Source of the DNA: Dendrobium chrysotoxum
Lineage: Eukaryota; Streptophyta; Magnoliopsida; Asparagales; Orchidaceae
DNA length: 64,000 nt
NCBI GenBank assembly: GCA_019925795.1
Contig: CM034313.1
Location: forward strand, 84,909,663-84,973,662
Direction: 5' to 3'
A program made the position numbers and the translations under genes. Positions 11,675-22,631 of this stretch are shown piece after piece. The notes under the pieces were generated by a model. The model was not told where the DNA came from. It was given only the letters and a program-made list of their open reading frames with translations, and did no database searches. The number at the start of each line of letters is the position of its first letter. The first letter of the stretch is position 1.

Positions 11675-13219
11675 TTAATTACATCATAAGGAGGCTGAAT
11701 TCCATACGAATACTCTCGATTAGAATAACGACAGAAATTTTATTTTGGAGATTTCCAAAGAGTGATGTCAAAGGAAGTGATTTGGAATCTCAACTGGAAT
11801 TGGATCGAGTTTGAGCACTTATTTTGGAGATCAAAGGAGGAGAAGTAGGAAGCACTTTGAGATTCTGAAATAATTCAGAAGTGCCCCAACATATTCTATG
11901 TGTTAGGCTTTAAGTTTTGATTTGAAGAGAAGTTTAATTTGAGTTGTTGATTTATTAAAAAGTTGGGGTCTTAAGATTTTGAGTTTGCCCCGGATCTTAA
12001 ATCTAAATTGAGCACTTGACAATAGTGACCTGGACCTAACTAGTGCAATGCAAAATCTTGATTTACCTCGGTGTGGATTGGGGAGCCAACTAACCATCTA
12101 AATAATTTAAAATTAATGAGTCCGGTCTTTGTTGAAAGAGTGGTAGGACGTTAATTAAGTTTTGAGGAACTATGGTCAACATCTAGAGAGGATACTAAGT
12201 GGCCCTTGACTTATGTAGGGTGAATATGCTTAAAAAAAAATACAATTAAAATTTTAGACACTTTACATACTAATTAACTCAAATGCATAAAATGAATGAA
12301 GTAATTTTAAAAAGGCTTAAAAATAATTTTTTTCTAGAGATTGCACAACATCCCCTTGACAGAACTGCACCCTAATAAGCTAGGTGGTCTGCTAGAACCT
12401 GGAGGCGGGGAGGTGCCTAACAAGGAGGAGAAAGTAATGATATGCTTATGCAGACTCTCGGCAGTCCCGAGCTTACTTCTTAGAAAGTTAAAGTTTTTAT
12501 GTGAGCCTAAAGTTTTAAATTTAATTTTAAATAGAAAATATTTTATTCATACCCTCATGAGCCTTCGATCGTATTCAGGCTAAAATAAAATATGGCATGC
12601 AATAAAAAAAAGCTAGAAAATCATGTATTTCTAATGCATAAATAATGTAAACAAATTAATCAAATAAATTAAATAAATTTAAATAAATTTTTAAAAAATA
12701 TTTATGTGGTATAGATTATAAATATTTGAAAGTTTTACAGTCTTTAAAAATCAGTTGACTTTTTGGGGATAGAGGGGTTAGATTGAGCTCAAATTTAGAG
12801 GGTTAACTCTAGGGACATGCCTAATCAATATGCAATTAATATATTATGAATTGAAAATCATTTGACTGTATTTCAAGGTGATTGAAAAATCACCCATAAA
12901 AGGTTTCAGGACCTGGGTCCTTAACCTTAAGATTTGGTTTGGAATTTTGGATGTGGACTGGATTTTGAATCTAAATGATTGAGTTGGAATTACCCACATC
13001 CATCACAACCGAATGATTGATTAAGATTGAATGTATATGATTTGAAGTTTGATTGAGGGCCTGGATTGAAAGTCTGCGATTAAAATTTTGATTAAGAGTT
13101 GTATTAGAATTTGACTGGGACCTATATGGTTGACATGTGGACACTTGTCAATCATCGGGTCACCAAGAAGGAGTGTAAGTAGGTCTTGATGACCTCATAT
13201 AGAAATGAGGTCAATAATA

Positions 13220-13588
13220 TATGCATTATGTATTAAAGAAATAGTCATTTCGACAAGGTGCCAATAACAAAGCTCGGTGGGACCATTATGTTCTAGAGTA
13301 TATGGAGACGTAGTTAAGTGAGATATACCATGCAAAGTCAGAAAGGAATTTAGTGAGATAAACTTGCCACTATTGTTAGTGTAGAAGGAAATAATTTAAC
13401 TTTAAAAATATTTTTACACTAATTTTTTAAACTAAATAAAAACATCTCGAACTTTAAATTTTTGCTTGAGAGGATAAAGCCAGATATATCATATAAAGTG
13501 ATCAACAAAAATAACACAATATTTCTAGCCATCATATGATAGAATAGGAGAAGTCCATATATATGAGTAAAGTAGCTCAAGCGGATAT
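13220..13588 (-). pseudogene. Copia integrase core, degraded
   Basis: Minus-strand translation shows YPLKQKFKV, then IISFYTNNSGKFISL (family YTDNGGEF, here altered), HGISHLTT and PYTLEHNGPTE (family HNG.xER). These are the catalytic-core blocks of copia integrase. The second catalytic Asp appears changed to Asn and frame breaks are present, so it is inactive. Confidence 0.8.
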
Positions 13589-13596
13589 GTAATAGT
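13589..13596. repeat. hAT target-site duplication, left copy (GTAATAGT)
   Basis: GTAATAGT at 13589-13596 and again at 14251-14258, directly flanking the terminal inverted repeats. Confidence 0.9.
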
Positions 13597-14250
13597 TAGG
13601 GGTGTAAAAATGGGTCGACGGGTCGGGTTCGGGTGGAACCTGACTTGACCTGGGTCTAAACGAGTCAACCCGAACCCGACTCAATTTTACAAATGGGTCG
13701 AGATTTCTAACTCGGACTCGACCCGTGCGGGTTGCCGGGTTGACCCGACCCGCGACCCTTTTACAAAATACCAATCCGAAGCTTGCTAAGCTTGGCGTGG
13801 GCGAGACCACCCATCTAGCGTGTGGCCGGGGAGGGGGCAACACCAGGTGTGACTGCGAAGTACGGGCGAGTCGGTGAGGGCCGCTACTCGTGAGGCCAAC
13901 GGTGACTGGGGCGATGGCGAGACTAGATGAGACTGCGGTCTTGTGGCTTACGCAGTCTTGTGGCGTCTGGGCGAGGCCAGTGCCAGCGTGCGAGCGGACT
14001 CGAGCACTCGAGCGAGTCGAGGTGCATACGAAGCAGAAGTGCGCCAGTGCAAAACATGGACTCGGAGGGGAGGGCTTAACGCGGGTAAAAACCGAGTTAA
14101 TTTCGAGTTGCCGGGTCAACCCAAACCCGACCCATTTTTTAAATGGCTTAGAATCTCGAACTCAAACCCGACCCGTATGTTAAACGGGTTGATCTGAACC
14201 CAAATTTTTTCTGGCCGTGTTTCAGGTCGGGTCAGATTTTGACACCCTTA
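13597..14250. mobile_element. Non-autonomous hAT-type element, 654 bp
   Basis: Terminal inverted repeats TAGGGGTGTAAAAAT and (reversed) TAAGGGTGTCAAAAT match at 13 of 15 positions and are bounded by an exact 8-bp target duplication, the hAT signature. Subterminal arrays of GGGTCGGG/ACCCGAC repeats lie at both ends. The G+C-rich middle (about 13790-14090) contrasts sharply with the A+T-rich copia host sequence. No transposase domain is present; frames on both strands are by-products of the repeats. It sits in copia integrase. Confidence 0.88.
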
Positions 14251-14258
14251 GTAATAGT
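14251..14258. repeat. hAT target-site duplication, right copy (GTAATAGT)
   Basis: Exact partner of 13589-13596. Confidence 0.9.
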
Positions 14259-14344
14259 AAGAGATGAAGATGCAAAAGGTAACTTGTGAGCTTTATTGCA
14301 ATAGCATGAATTGCACACAAATTTAGATATATTTAATTCAAATA
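14259..14344 (-). pseudogene. Copia integrase N-terminal (zinc-finger end) fragment
   Basis: Minus-strand translation reads a Cys-containing stretch then KAHKLPFASSS-like residues, the segment just after the zinc-binding HHCC part of copia integrase. It continues the integrase split by the hAT insertion and stops where the plus-strand LTR begins. Confidence 0.55.
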
Positions 14345-14556
14345 GAGATATAAAATAGTGCGGCGTTCATTGCGGTTGTTAATTCACTTTTCTTTTAATT
14401 TCTTTTCATTTAGTATATATATTAAATTAACATTCATTGTGAGTGTTAATTCATTTTCCTTTTTCTTTACTATTTTGTATCTAAAAATATTGTACAAAGC
14501 TTGTAATGTAAAATCACAAAAAATAGATCTTTCCCTATAAATTGTCTTTCTCTATA
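14345..14556 (+). repeat. Copia LTR, plus orientation, partial
   Basis: Contains two approximately 70-bp units (GTTAATTCA...TTTCATTTAGTATATAT), the ATTTTGTATCTAAAAATATTG block and the end TTTCTCTATA, directly followed by a primer-binding site. It is the reverse complement of the family at 8411-8715 and 15846-16150. Confidence 0.7.
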
Positions 14557-14569
14557 TGGTATTAGAGCA
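14557..14569 (+). other. Primer-binding site, initiator tRNA-Met type
   Basis: TGGTATTAGAGCA directly after the LTR end matches the standard copia PBS TGGTATCAGAGC with one change. It marks the start of the internal region on the plus strand. Confidence 0.85.
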
Positions 14570-14599
14570 TCCTGATCTAATCGAGCTTCTTCTTCCTCT

Positions 14600-15833
14600 C
14601 ATGGTCGGCACTCGGCTCTCCCTCAACTTTCTCCTCCAACCCCAATGCTTATATTATTCTTAACCCATCAAGCCCTTGTTGCAATTAACATCAATGCCTA
14701 AATCAAGCTTACCACATCTAACTAATCACCATGGCGATTTCAATTTCATATAACTCCCATTGGATATGACCTCATGGTTTTATTGATGGATCCTATCCAT
14801 GCCCGCCATGACTCCTAAAATCTAGTGACGGCTACACCCCAAATCCTGCTTAGTCACTGTGAATTTGTCAAGACCAACTCATTCTTAGTGTCATTGCTAG
14901 CTCTATCTCTCCGAATCTAATCCCTTTTATTGCTTTATGTCGCACATAGCAAGAGGCATGGAATGCTCTTGCCAATACCTACGCCAAGACATCTTGAGGG
15001 CGTTTCACTCAACTAAAAGAAGACATTCGTCTTCTCACCAAAGAAATGGAAGCATCATTATGTTCATGCAACATATTAAAATTATTACCAATGAACTTGC
15101 CATGCTTGGCTTCCCCATTGATGATGATGATCTCACATTAAAAATTATTGGCAATCTTGATGGCAAATACAAAGATCTCTGCTAGGCCATATATATACGA
15201 GAGAGCCCCATCACTTTTGAAGAATTACATGAAAAGCTCATAAATTTTGAAGCCCACCTCAATGTTGAACCAAGAAAGAAAGCAAGTCTCTCTCATATGA
15301 CTACCACTACCAATTTGACTCAAAGATTCACCAACCAACCCTTTCCTGAAAACCCATCTAACTACAAAATTCGTAATTCCTCCACTTTAAAGAATCACCA
15401 ACAATCTCATCAAATCAGCCAAAATCAACCTTCTCAAGCTTGTTGTTCTCTTGAAAAATGTCAATTTTATCGACAACAATGTCACTCCACCCAACGGCGC
15501 CCCAACTTCCCCGCGCACCAATATCTCAACAACAACCTAATTTGCATGCATTATTCTCTCCTCGAGCTCATGCCACAGCTTCATATTCATATCCTCTAGC
15601 ACATTCTCAAATAGAAAGGCTTCTTGGGTGCTTCCCACCACACACCCCTACTCTTCAAAAATTCTCCATGAACTCCGAGCAACTCATTACTGAAAACATC
15701 AACATTGGAGATGGCACCGGGCTTTCCATCACTTGTTCAACCTCTTTATCCTCTCCTTCTACAACATTTATGTTAAAAAATGTCTTATGTGTTCCATCAA
15801 TGAAAAGAAATCTTGTCTCTGTTTCACAACTTT
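14600..15833 (+). pseudogene. Copia gag and protease-region fragment, frameshifted
   Basis: Translations in changing frames give AWNALANTYA, IIMFMQHIKIITNELAMLG, LTLKIIGNLDGKY and SPITFEELHEKL, standard copia gag (UBN2-type) blocks at about 14945-15245. Near 15680-15830, INIGDGTGLSI and LKNVLCVPSMKRNLVSVSQ are the region after the aspartic protease. The zinc knuckle and protease active site between them appear deleted. The fragment ends against a minus-strand PBS at 15834, so gag is inverted relative to the pol at 8.8-14.3 kb. Confidence 0.8.
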
Positions 15834-15845
15834 GCTCTGGTGCCA
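15834..15845 (-). other. Primer-binding site of the minus-strand copia element
   Basis: Read on the minus strand: TGGCACCAGAGC, two changes from TGGTATCAGAGC, immediately after the LTR end CTATA at 15846. Confidence 0.6.
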
Positions 15846-16150
15846 TATAGCAAAAGATTATTTGAAGGGAAAGAATCATTCTCTTTGATTTTGTATAATA
15901 AGTTTTGTACAATATTTATAGATACAAAATAGTGAAGAAAAAAGAAATAATTAACACCCATAATGAATGTTAATTTTATATATATACTAAATGAAAGAAA
16001 ATTAAAAAGAAATTGAATTAATATCTGTAATGAATGTCAATTTAATAAATAGACTAAATGAAAAAAAAAAAATCAAAAGGAAATTGAATTAACACCCGCA
16101 ATGAATATCAATTTAATATATTAACTAAAAGAAAGGAAACTAAAAATAAG
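15846..16150 (-). repeat. Copia LTR (5' LTR of the minus-strand element)
   Basis: Same family as 8411-8715. It contains about three tandem units of roughly 70 bp from 15952 (AATTAACACCC...AATGAATGT...CTAAATGAAAGAAAA). The right end is approximate. Confidence 0.7.
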
Positions 16151-17075
16151 GAATTTATTTATTTATTTAATTTCTCTAATAGGTGAGACCTCACTGAACT
16201 ACCATTGCAGTCCCACAATGCCAACTTTGTTGGTGTTGTCTATAGGCCCTCAATTGCGAAAACCTACGTCACTATTCTGTGATGTTTGTTCCAACAAATT
16301 TCATTGAAATTTTCAGAATTGATTTAAATGTTTAAAACTAAATTCATTTTAAGGTTCAATTCTAAACAATTATTTATGACAAACTTCAATTGTCAATTCA
16401 CAATAAAGTTTACTTTGTTTAAAATAAATTTTCGAGCATATTTCTTAAAAATATTAAATAATTAATATATATATATATATAATTTTTGCCTATTATTTTT
16501 GCCTATTATGGGTCGGGGGCTTTGAGTTAGAAATTTCATTAAAAATATTAAGTACTAATATTTTTAAGTGTATCACGACAGATATTTAGAATTAATTTTT
16601 TCTAAGTTCATAATTAGACAATTTTGAATATGCCACGTGGCGTACGGTGGGGGTAGGTTAAGTTTTTGAAGGGCGGTGGAATTAGTGTTAAAATGTATAA
16701 ATAGTAATCTAATGGACGCCGCTATTGGCGCTCGAAAGACGATATTATCCACTGGGATGTGGGCTCCATCAGTAACAGCTGGCAAACTGGCAAATTAGGC
16801 CGGTGGTCCAGTGATGAGTCCAAATCGGTCTATTTAAAACAATAAAATATGGTAATTAAGGCTTTTTCTTCGAACGTGCGGAGCAGTGGCTCACGTTCCC
16901 TAAAATACATCGGCATGCACGATAATTGATGACCCGGGAAACTATCTGACGGTTGATTTCACGGTTAGCGAGAAAACATTTTTGTGCAAGTTGGACGAAG
17001 GTGTTGTTCTGCAAGTTAACATTTTCGTGTTTAGATTTTGCCCCGAGGTGAGGGTTTGGCCGGTAAAGGGGTCCG
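16151..17075. other. Upstream region of the F-box/kelch gene
   Basis: No coding sequence recognised. An (AT)n tract lies near 16465-16481. Composition becomes less A+T-rich towards 17 kb, with CACGTGG at about 16634 (G-box core CACGTG). Probably holds the gene's promoter. Confidence 0.5.
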
Positions 17076-17084
17076 CTATAAAAT
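17076..17084 (+). promoter_or_regulatory. TATA box of the F-box/kelch gene
   Basis: CTATAAAAT in a moderately G+C-rich context, followed about 30 bp on by a plausible start region and then a leader with splice sites. No other TATA-like motif nearby fits as well. Confidence 0.55.
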
Positions 17085-17109
17085 GAGGGTAGTGAGCGCT
17101 CAGCTGGGA

Positions 17110-17667
17110 GCGAGAGGGGATTGGTAGTTTGTGCATTGGAGAGCGCCATTTTTATTTAATTAATTTTTTTCTTTTTTCAATGGCTATTGACCATAACGCC
17201 GCAGTTTGATGGTTTCCGACTTCACTCCGGTGTTCTTCTGGCGATTTCAGCCGTGTTTACGGAGGTTTCTTTGACAAGATCCTGACGATCCAGTGAAGTT
17301 GTGGATAGTCGGTGGTCGATTGAAGCGAGCTTAGCTACTTATGGCCTTTGTTGAAGGAGGTGAGTTATGTGCTTATGAAAATAGCAGTTCCATTTTGTTT
17401 CTATCATTGATTGGTTTGTTAAGGTTCAAAGCTTCTTTATTAAAACCTAGATCTGCGAGAATGAAACCATCTTGCACTTTTTTCCTTGTTTTCCTGATTT
17501 GTTTTACTTCGGCCGGTTTTCTGTAGGTAAAGGTAAGAAGGTGGAATCGGGAATATGGCGGGGCGTTTGTTACAATGGGAACTTTTAGAACATTCCTTCT
17601 TTCGATTCCGAGTAACTTACTTTGATCTGGAGTAGTGTTGGCTTAGATCCGCCAGGCATTCCCGGGA
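17110..17667 (+). other. Predicted 5' leader with an intron and a short upstream ORF
   Basis: A donor GTGAGT at 17360 and an acceptor CTGTAG ending 17526 would remove a 167-bp intron. An ATG at 17341 reads seven codons to the donor and, after splicing, stops about 16 codons later; it would be an upstream ORF rather than the main start. The transcription start is inferred from the TATA box only. Confidence 0.4.
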
Positions 17668-17705
17668 ATGTTGGATCGAGAGATGCATGAAACGCGGGAG
17701 ATGAG
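17668..17705 (+). CDS. Predicted first coding exon of the F-box/kelch gene
   Basis: ATG at 17668 opens MLDREMHETREM and ends with two bases (AG) before a donor GTGAGA at 17706. Joined to the acceptor TATAGCAG at 21240-21247, the split codon becomes AGG and the frame runs straight into the main exon, giving 473 residues. SKIP11-like proteins often start with Met-Leu, which fits weakly. This exon is inferred from splice signals and phase only. The alternative is a start inside the long exon, e.g. ATG 21171 in the same frame. Confidence 0.4.
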
Positions 17706-20700
17706 GTGAGATTCTTGGTCGATCTGGTTCATTTCTAACTGCTATCATGGGATTTGAATAAAATTCAGGTTGGAAGTCGTCATCTAATAGCTGTGGCCAT
17801 TGAAACCTGTAGTTTAATTGATTTTTCCCCCATTATATTAGTTGGTGCAACCTTTTCTGTTAGTTTCGATTTCAATGCTTCTTTTGCTTTGTTTGTCCAG
17901 TAAAATCATGTTATCGGCCTTCAACATTTTTTCATTTTTGGTAATTCTTTCAATATAAATGGTTTAGGGGCTGTTTGGCTACAAGTATGATTTATCTCAG
18001 AGGATTTTATATCCTGTAAATTCAGATTTAGTAAAGCCCGGCGGTGTTAAATCCTGAAAAACAATTCCTGCCAAATCTTGATAAATTGTTTGGCAATTTG
18101 TTTAAGGATTTAGTATTTAAATGACTGTGATTTCACTATAAGCTTAAACAAAAGGGAAAGATCTGATGTGAAGCTTAAACTCCGAAGAAAAATCAGAGAA
18201 ATACATCACAGGGCTAGAACTTTTCATTAATCTTCATAGATGTTATTATATCTATTTTTTAAATTTTATCATAAATAATCAATAGTTTTTAAGAAAATGT
18301 ACCTAATGGCCGTTTTTTCATCTAGGGACCGACTTCTCCCATGGTTAACTTAAGAGCAGTCAACTCTAGAAATCTAAAGAATCAAAATGATGTAAGTCAT
18401 AGAAAAACCATCTAAACATATAATTATATGTTTATAACTCAAGCGAATACCTGTAACTTTATTGATAGGTCAAAGGAAATGAAAAAGGAAAATTGTCCAA
18501 GAAAATCGTCCAAATTACAGAGAAAAAAAAAATAACAAATGACTAGGAAATGATGAGAATGATAAATTCGTAAGAATATATTATTTTTCCATAGTCGACA
18601 GGATTGGTCTTAAGAATTTACTCAACATTAACCAGGTAGGCAGTGTATAAACCTTGCTGTAGAAGGGAGAAAAATGTTGGTTAATTGGATTTTGGCGATC
18701 ATGAGTTCTAGAGAAGATACCTTGCAACCTTCCAAAGTTAATTAGATGGTGCAAGGCAGTGCTGCTCATGGGTGCTTATCCCTCCTTCATCCTCTCCTCA
18801 TTGCTCCAAACTTCTTATTAGAGGTTTTTATATTTTGCAGCATCTCCGTACTTTCCTTAAATTGGACTTTTCCCAAGATTTATTTATCTGGGATTTAGCT
18901 CAAAATAGAAGAAAATTGGAAAAAATATTTATTTAGCTCAACAAATTATTTGCAAGATGTTGCATGAATCCTTGCTAAAGTTTTGTTAAATCTTGCAAGT
19001 AAACAACCCTTTTGTCTCTAATTTTATTGTGACAATTTTGAATTTTAAGCGGCTATTTGATACCCTATTTTTAAAGCAAGATTTATTTTAAAATCCAACC
19101 AAACAGAATTTTATAGGTTTTAGATCCTATGGTAGAATCAATTCCCATATAACTCAAATTTTTTGGTTAATTTAGAATTCACTTAAACTTGGTATTTGAC
19201 ATATTTAAAGTGATTCAGGCGACAAAGCTTTGTACAATACTTATTATTTTTAGGAGGCTGTACACACACCCAAATATATTTTCTTCTTAGCAATTTCTTC
19301 TATTTTATTCCTTTACACAATTGTGTTAGGTCTTCTAAAAAGAGAAAAAGTATTGTACACGGATGTGTACCTGTGCTTCTAAGGCATATGTTATTATTCA
19401 GAGATCATCCTAGTGCGCAGAGGAAGAGGAATGACAGATGGCATAGAGTTCCCATTTTTTTTGGAAGAAATTAATCAAGGCTTTGTTCTTGCTCGGTGGG
19501 CATGCCTTTCTTATTGATTTGATAATATGGTAGAGGATTTAATTGACTAATTTACCACTTCTTCACAGTTTATTTGATGTTCTTGCATACAATCCTCCTC
19601 CAATTGTCAAATTCTTTTTTTATGTATTTTGTTTTTTCTTAGGGCTATTTGGTTGGATGTTTTTTAAAACGGACGTGTTTTAAAAATGCAGAGTAATTAG
19701 AATGCATGCATTTTACAAATGGATGAGTTGTTTTGTTGGATGCAAATCAAATGCATTAAAATAATTTTTTTGTATTTGTTATGATACATTTCAAATGCAC
19801 TTAAATATGGACATCAATAGGCAGTGGCAGCGGGTGATGAGTGGTAGTAGGTGGCTGCTATGGTTGGGGAAGGTGGGGTCATGTTCTATGAGTTTTCTTT
19901 GCACCTAGAATTTACTTGGTGAATTTCATATTCATTAAAAATATGCATTATTGGGATTCCAATTCATCTGCAAATATGCTTTGTATTTGATTTACTTCTA
20001 ACTAAACACCTGAAGCATATGCTTTTAGTTGTTTGGTTCAATGGATTGACTAAAACGATACTGATCCTAAAAAGGTAAATACTTGTGCAACTTGCTTGAC
20101 TTTTAAGATAATGATAGCTCTGTCGTTAATAATGCCATAGATTTTTTATTGAAAGTGCATAGCACTCTTAAAATTGTTGTTCTCCAAAGATATCTAGCAG
20201 GTTGGTTATTCAGTAGTCTATGGGTTGTCATTTATTAACTTCCTCTGTAATTTTTTGGGTTTAGTCCTGTTTCCATTGTTGGTGCATGCTTCGAGTTGTT
20301 GACTTGAGGATTTGAATTTAGTTATTTGGTTCAAGCGAATGGTCTAACAACTCAAACTACACGGTTTGGTTTGTTAATTCTCTAACAAAATAATTCGAAT
20401 TGCATTCTAAAATTGAGAACTAGCCAACCCATCCTATCTTTTTTAAGCATCTTTTGATTTAAGGTTATGTGGCAGGCTTATTTACCTGATCAGCCAAACC
20501 ACATTTCATTTTTGCCAATTATCAAATAGAACTTACCGAACACGGTTTTAAAACTGATACTAAACATACTGAAATTTATCAGGTCCGTCTGATCTGGTTT
20601 CTGTTAAACTTAAATTTCATAGTTCTGAACCACGGTTGTATTCTGGGTTGTGGACTGAACTGAACTGGATTGTAGAATCTAGAATCTAAACATTTCTCTG

Positions 20701-21247
20701 GATTGTGGTTATATACAGAATCGAAACTCAATGATTCATTTTATCAATCAGTTATGTTAGTGAAATAAAATCATAATGAAATCAAAATGGAAACCATAAA
20801 AATCTATAGAGAAAACAGAAACAATAGATGTATAACCAAATTGAACTATCCATTTTGTATTGATTTGGCTTAGTTTTTAGGTTTTACTGGATTAATGCTG
20901 TCCCCTAATTTTGTTCTAGAACTGATCCATTTCTGAGTTAGATTAATGATAGAAGTTGAGGGTTGATGTTAAATTGGCAATCAATCCTGAAACTTATGCC
21001 AAAAATTAATGAAACGTTCCCCATATAGGCTACTGAGGGTGATGATGGTGATGAACTGGTAACTATTTTTTTTTTCTTGTCAATATGATGAGAAGCTATG
21101 GGTTTCAATCAGCGTGCCGCTTTCTTCTCAAGTAAATGGATAAATCACATATGCTGACCAAAGTTTTTACTTGGCACCTGTGAACAGATGCATGCAGTGT
21201 ATTTTTATTGCTGCACTAGTAAACGTTTCATATTGTTTCTATAGCAG
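17706..21247 (+). other. Predicted 3.5-kb intron of the F-box/kelch gene
   Basis: T-rich, non-coding, with GTGAGA at the left and a T-rich run ending TTTCTATAGCAG at the right. Stretches opening GGGGCTGTTTGGCTAC (17967) and GGGCTATTTGGTTGG (19643), with loosely inverted partners near 19000 and 19995, may be small DNA transposons, but no clean target duplication was found. No other coding exon was recognised. Confidence 0.4.
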
Positions 21248-22631
21248 GTCATCGAAGCTAGCAGAGCTTCTACTGTTTCTGAAGCATTCCTATGAAAATC
21301 CACAGGGAGAAAAGGTTTTGATAACGACTAAACCTGAAAAAATGTTTGTTATTCAAAGATGTTTTCCTCAACAGTCTTTTAATTCCCTAGAGCGGGAACA
21401 AAGTTCTTCTCAGCAGCATTTACTGGCGTACATGATTTTGGCCAACAATTGGAGCCTTTTGATAGAGATGAAGATATACCGATTTGGAATTTACTTGAGT
21501 ATTTCTGGTCTTGACTGCACAAGTTTACTAAAGAAAAAAATAACAGTTAGAAAACAGCCTGGAATTGGTTACAGTAGGCAAAGAACTAATGACTGTCTTA
21601 TTCCCGGCGTTCCTGATGATGTTGCTCTTGAATGTTTGGCTTTGACTTCTAGATCTGACTACTCTTCACTTGCTTGTCTAAATAAAAGCTTTAATTTATT
21701 AATTGGTAGTGGGTATCTATACAAGTTGAGAAGAGAGCTTGGCATCATTGAGCATTGGGTATACTTAGCTTGTAGTTTAATGCCATGGGAGGCATTTGAT
21801 CCCATTCGACTGAGGTGGATGAGGCTACCAATAATGCCATGTGATGACTGCTTCTCTTATGCAGATAAGGAGTCTCTTGCTGTGGGAACTAAACTTCTGG
21901 TATTTGGGAGGGAATTGACAGGTTTTGCCATTTGGATGTATTGCTTGGTAATGCGGGGTTGGTGTCGGTGCCCACTCATGAATCTACCACGCTGTCTGTT
22001 TGGATCTGGCAGCTCTGGCAAAATTGCCATTGTTGCTGGTGGAAGTGATAAGAATGGCCAAATTTTAAAATTTGCAGAGCTGTACGATTCAGAGCTAGGT
22101 AGATGGGAAACATTACCTGATATGAACTTGCCTAGGAAAATGTGTTCTGGGTTCTTCATGGATGGAAAATTTTATGTTATAGGGGGTATGTCAAGCCATA
22201 CTGATTCCTTAACATGTGGTGAGGAGTTTAATATTCAGACAAGGACTTGGAGAAGGATTCCAAATATGTATCCTGGTGATAACAGGGCGACTCACCAGTC
22301 TCCACCTCTAGTTGCTGTTGTAAATAATCAGCTTTATGCTGCCGATCAATCTACAAATGAAGTTAAGAAATATGATAAAGTAAATAATACATGGAATGTT
22401 GTGAAGCCTTTACCTGTTAGAGCTGATTCACATAATGGTTGGGGTCTTGCATTCAAGTCATGTGGTGAAAGGCTATTGGTGATAGGCGGACATAGGGGGC
22501 CTCAAGGTGAAGTCATTGTACTGCATTCTTGGTGTCCGGAGGAGAGAAATAATGGTGCAGAATGGGATGTGCTTTCTGTGAGAGAGCGAGCTGGTTCTTT
22601 TGTTTACAATTGTGCAATAATGGGATGCTAA
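21248..22631 (+). CDS. F-box/kelch-repeat protein, SKIP11-like, main coding exon
   Basis: Likely substrate receptor of an SCF-type E3 ubiquitin ligase: the F-box would bind SKP1/ASK and the kelch propeller the target. Numbering from an in-frame ATG at 21171, the F-box is at about 144-190 (PGVPDDVALECLAL, SRSDYSSLACLNKSF, LYKLRRELGIIEHWVY). Kelch blades follow: AVGTKLLVFG (237-246), KIAIVAGG (284-291), KFYVIGG (333-339), VNNQLYA (384-390) and RLLVIGG (434-440), with the family's C-terminal GSFVYNCAIMGC. Adjacent landmarks WEAFDP, PRCLFGS, RKMCSG, NGWGLAF are typical of Arabidopsis At2g02870-like proteins. Residues before about 140 are not conserved and the start is unsure; the upstream acceptor at 21247 suggests splicing from 17705. 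The frame is intact, so it is probably functional. The target is unknown. Confidence 0.9.

Larger units (their letters stand above)
11193..13214 (-). mobile_element. Solo LTR of an Ogre/Tat-like Ty3-gypsy element, internally deleted
   Basis: Starts TGTGG and ends GGTCAA (the terminal CA seemingly lost), with TSD TAATA. It is collinear with the larger LTR at 28252-36016: the GATATATCACCTC block (about 11300), the CTACGAG hairpin with TTAATTACAT (11653-11684), the TGCAATGCA...GATTTACC block (about 12050), the CATCTAGAG block, the TTGACAGAACTGCA block, and the TTGAGCTCAAATTT block near 12785. About 5 kb present in the other copy between about 29.7 and 35.0 kb is missing here. Confidence 0.75.
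8411..16150 (-). mobile_element. Decayed Ty1-copia element with inverted gag segment and nested insertions
   Basis: Two minus-oriented LTRs (8411-about 8715 and 15846-about 16150) bound the block. Between them pol domains run on the minus strand in copia order: integrase, RT, RNase H. The LTR-PBS-gag-protease part at 14345-15833 is instead on the plus strand. A solo Ogre-like LTR and a hAT element, each with a target duplication, split integrase. All coding parts carry stops or frameshifts. Confidence 0.7.

Noticed and set aside
13577..14197. Overlapping 80-180-codon frames on both strands
   Set aside because: They arise from G+C-rich subterminal repeats of the hAT element; no domain, and composition follows the repeats.
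14557..14569. tRNA-like signals
   Set aside because: These are primer-binding sites complementary to a tRNA end, with no cloverleaf around them; no tRNA or rRNA gene was seen in the window.
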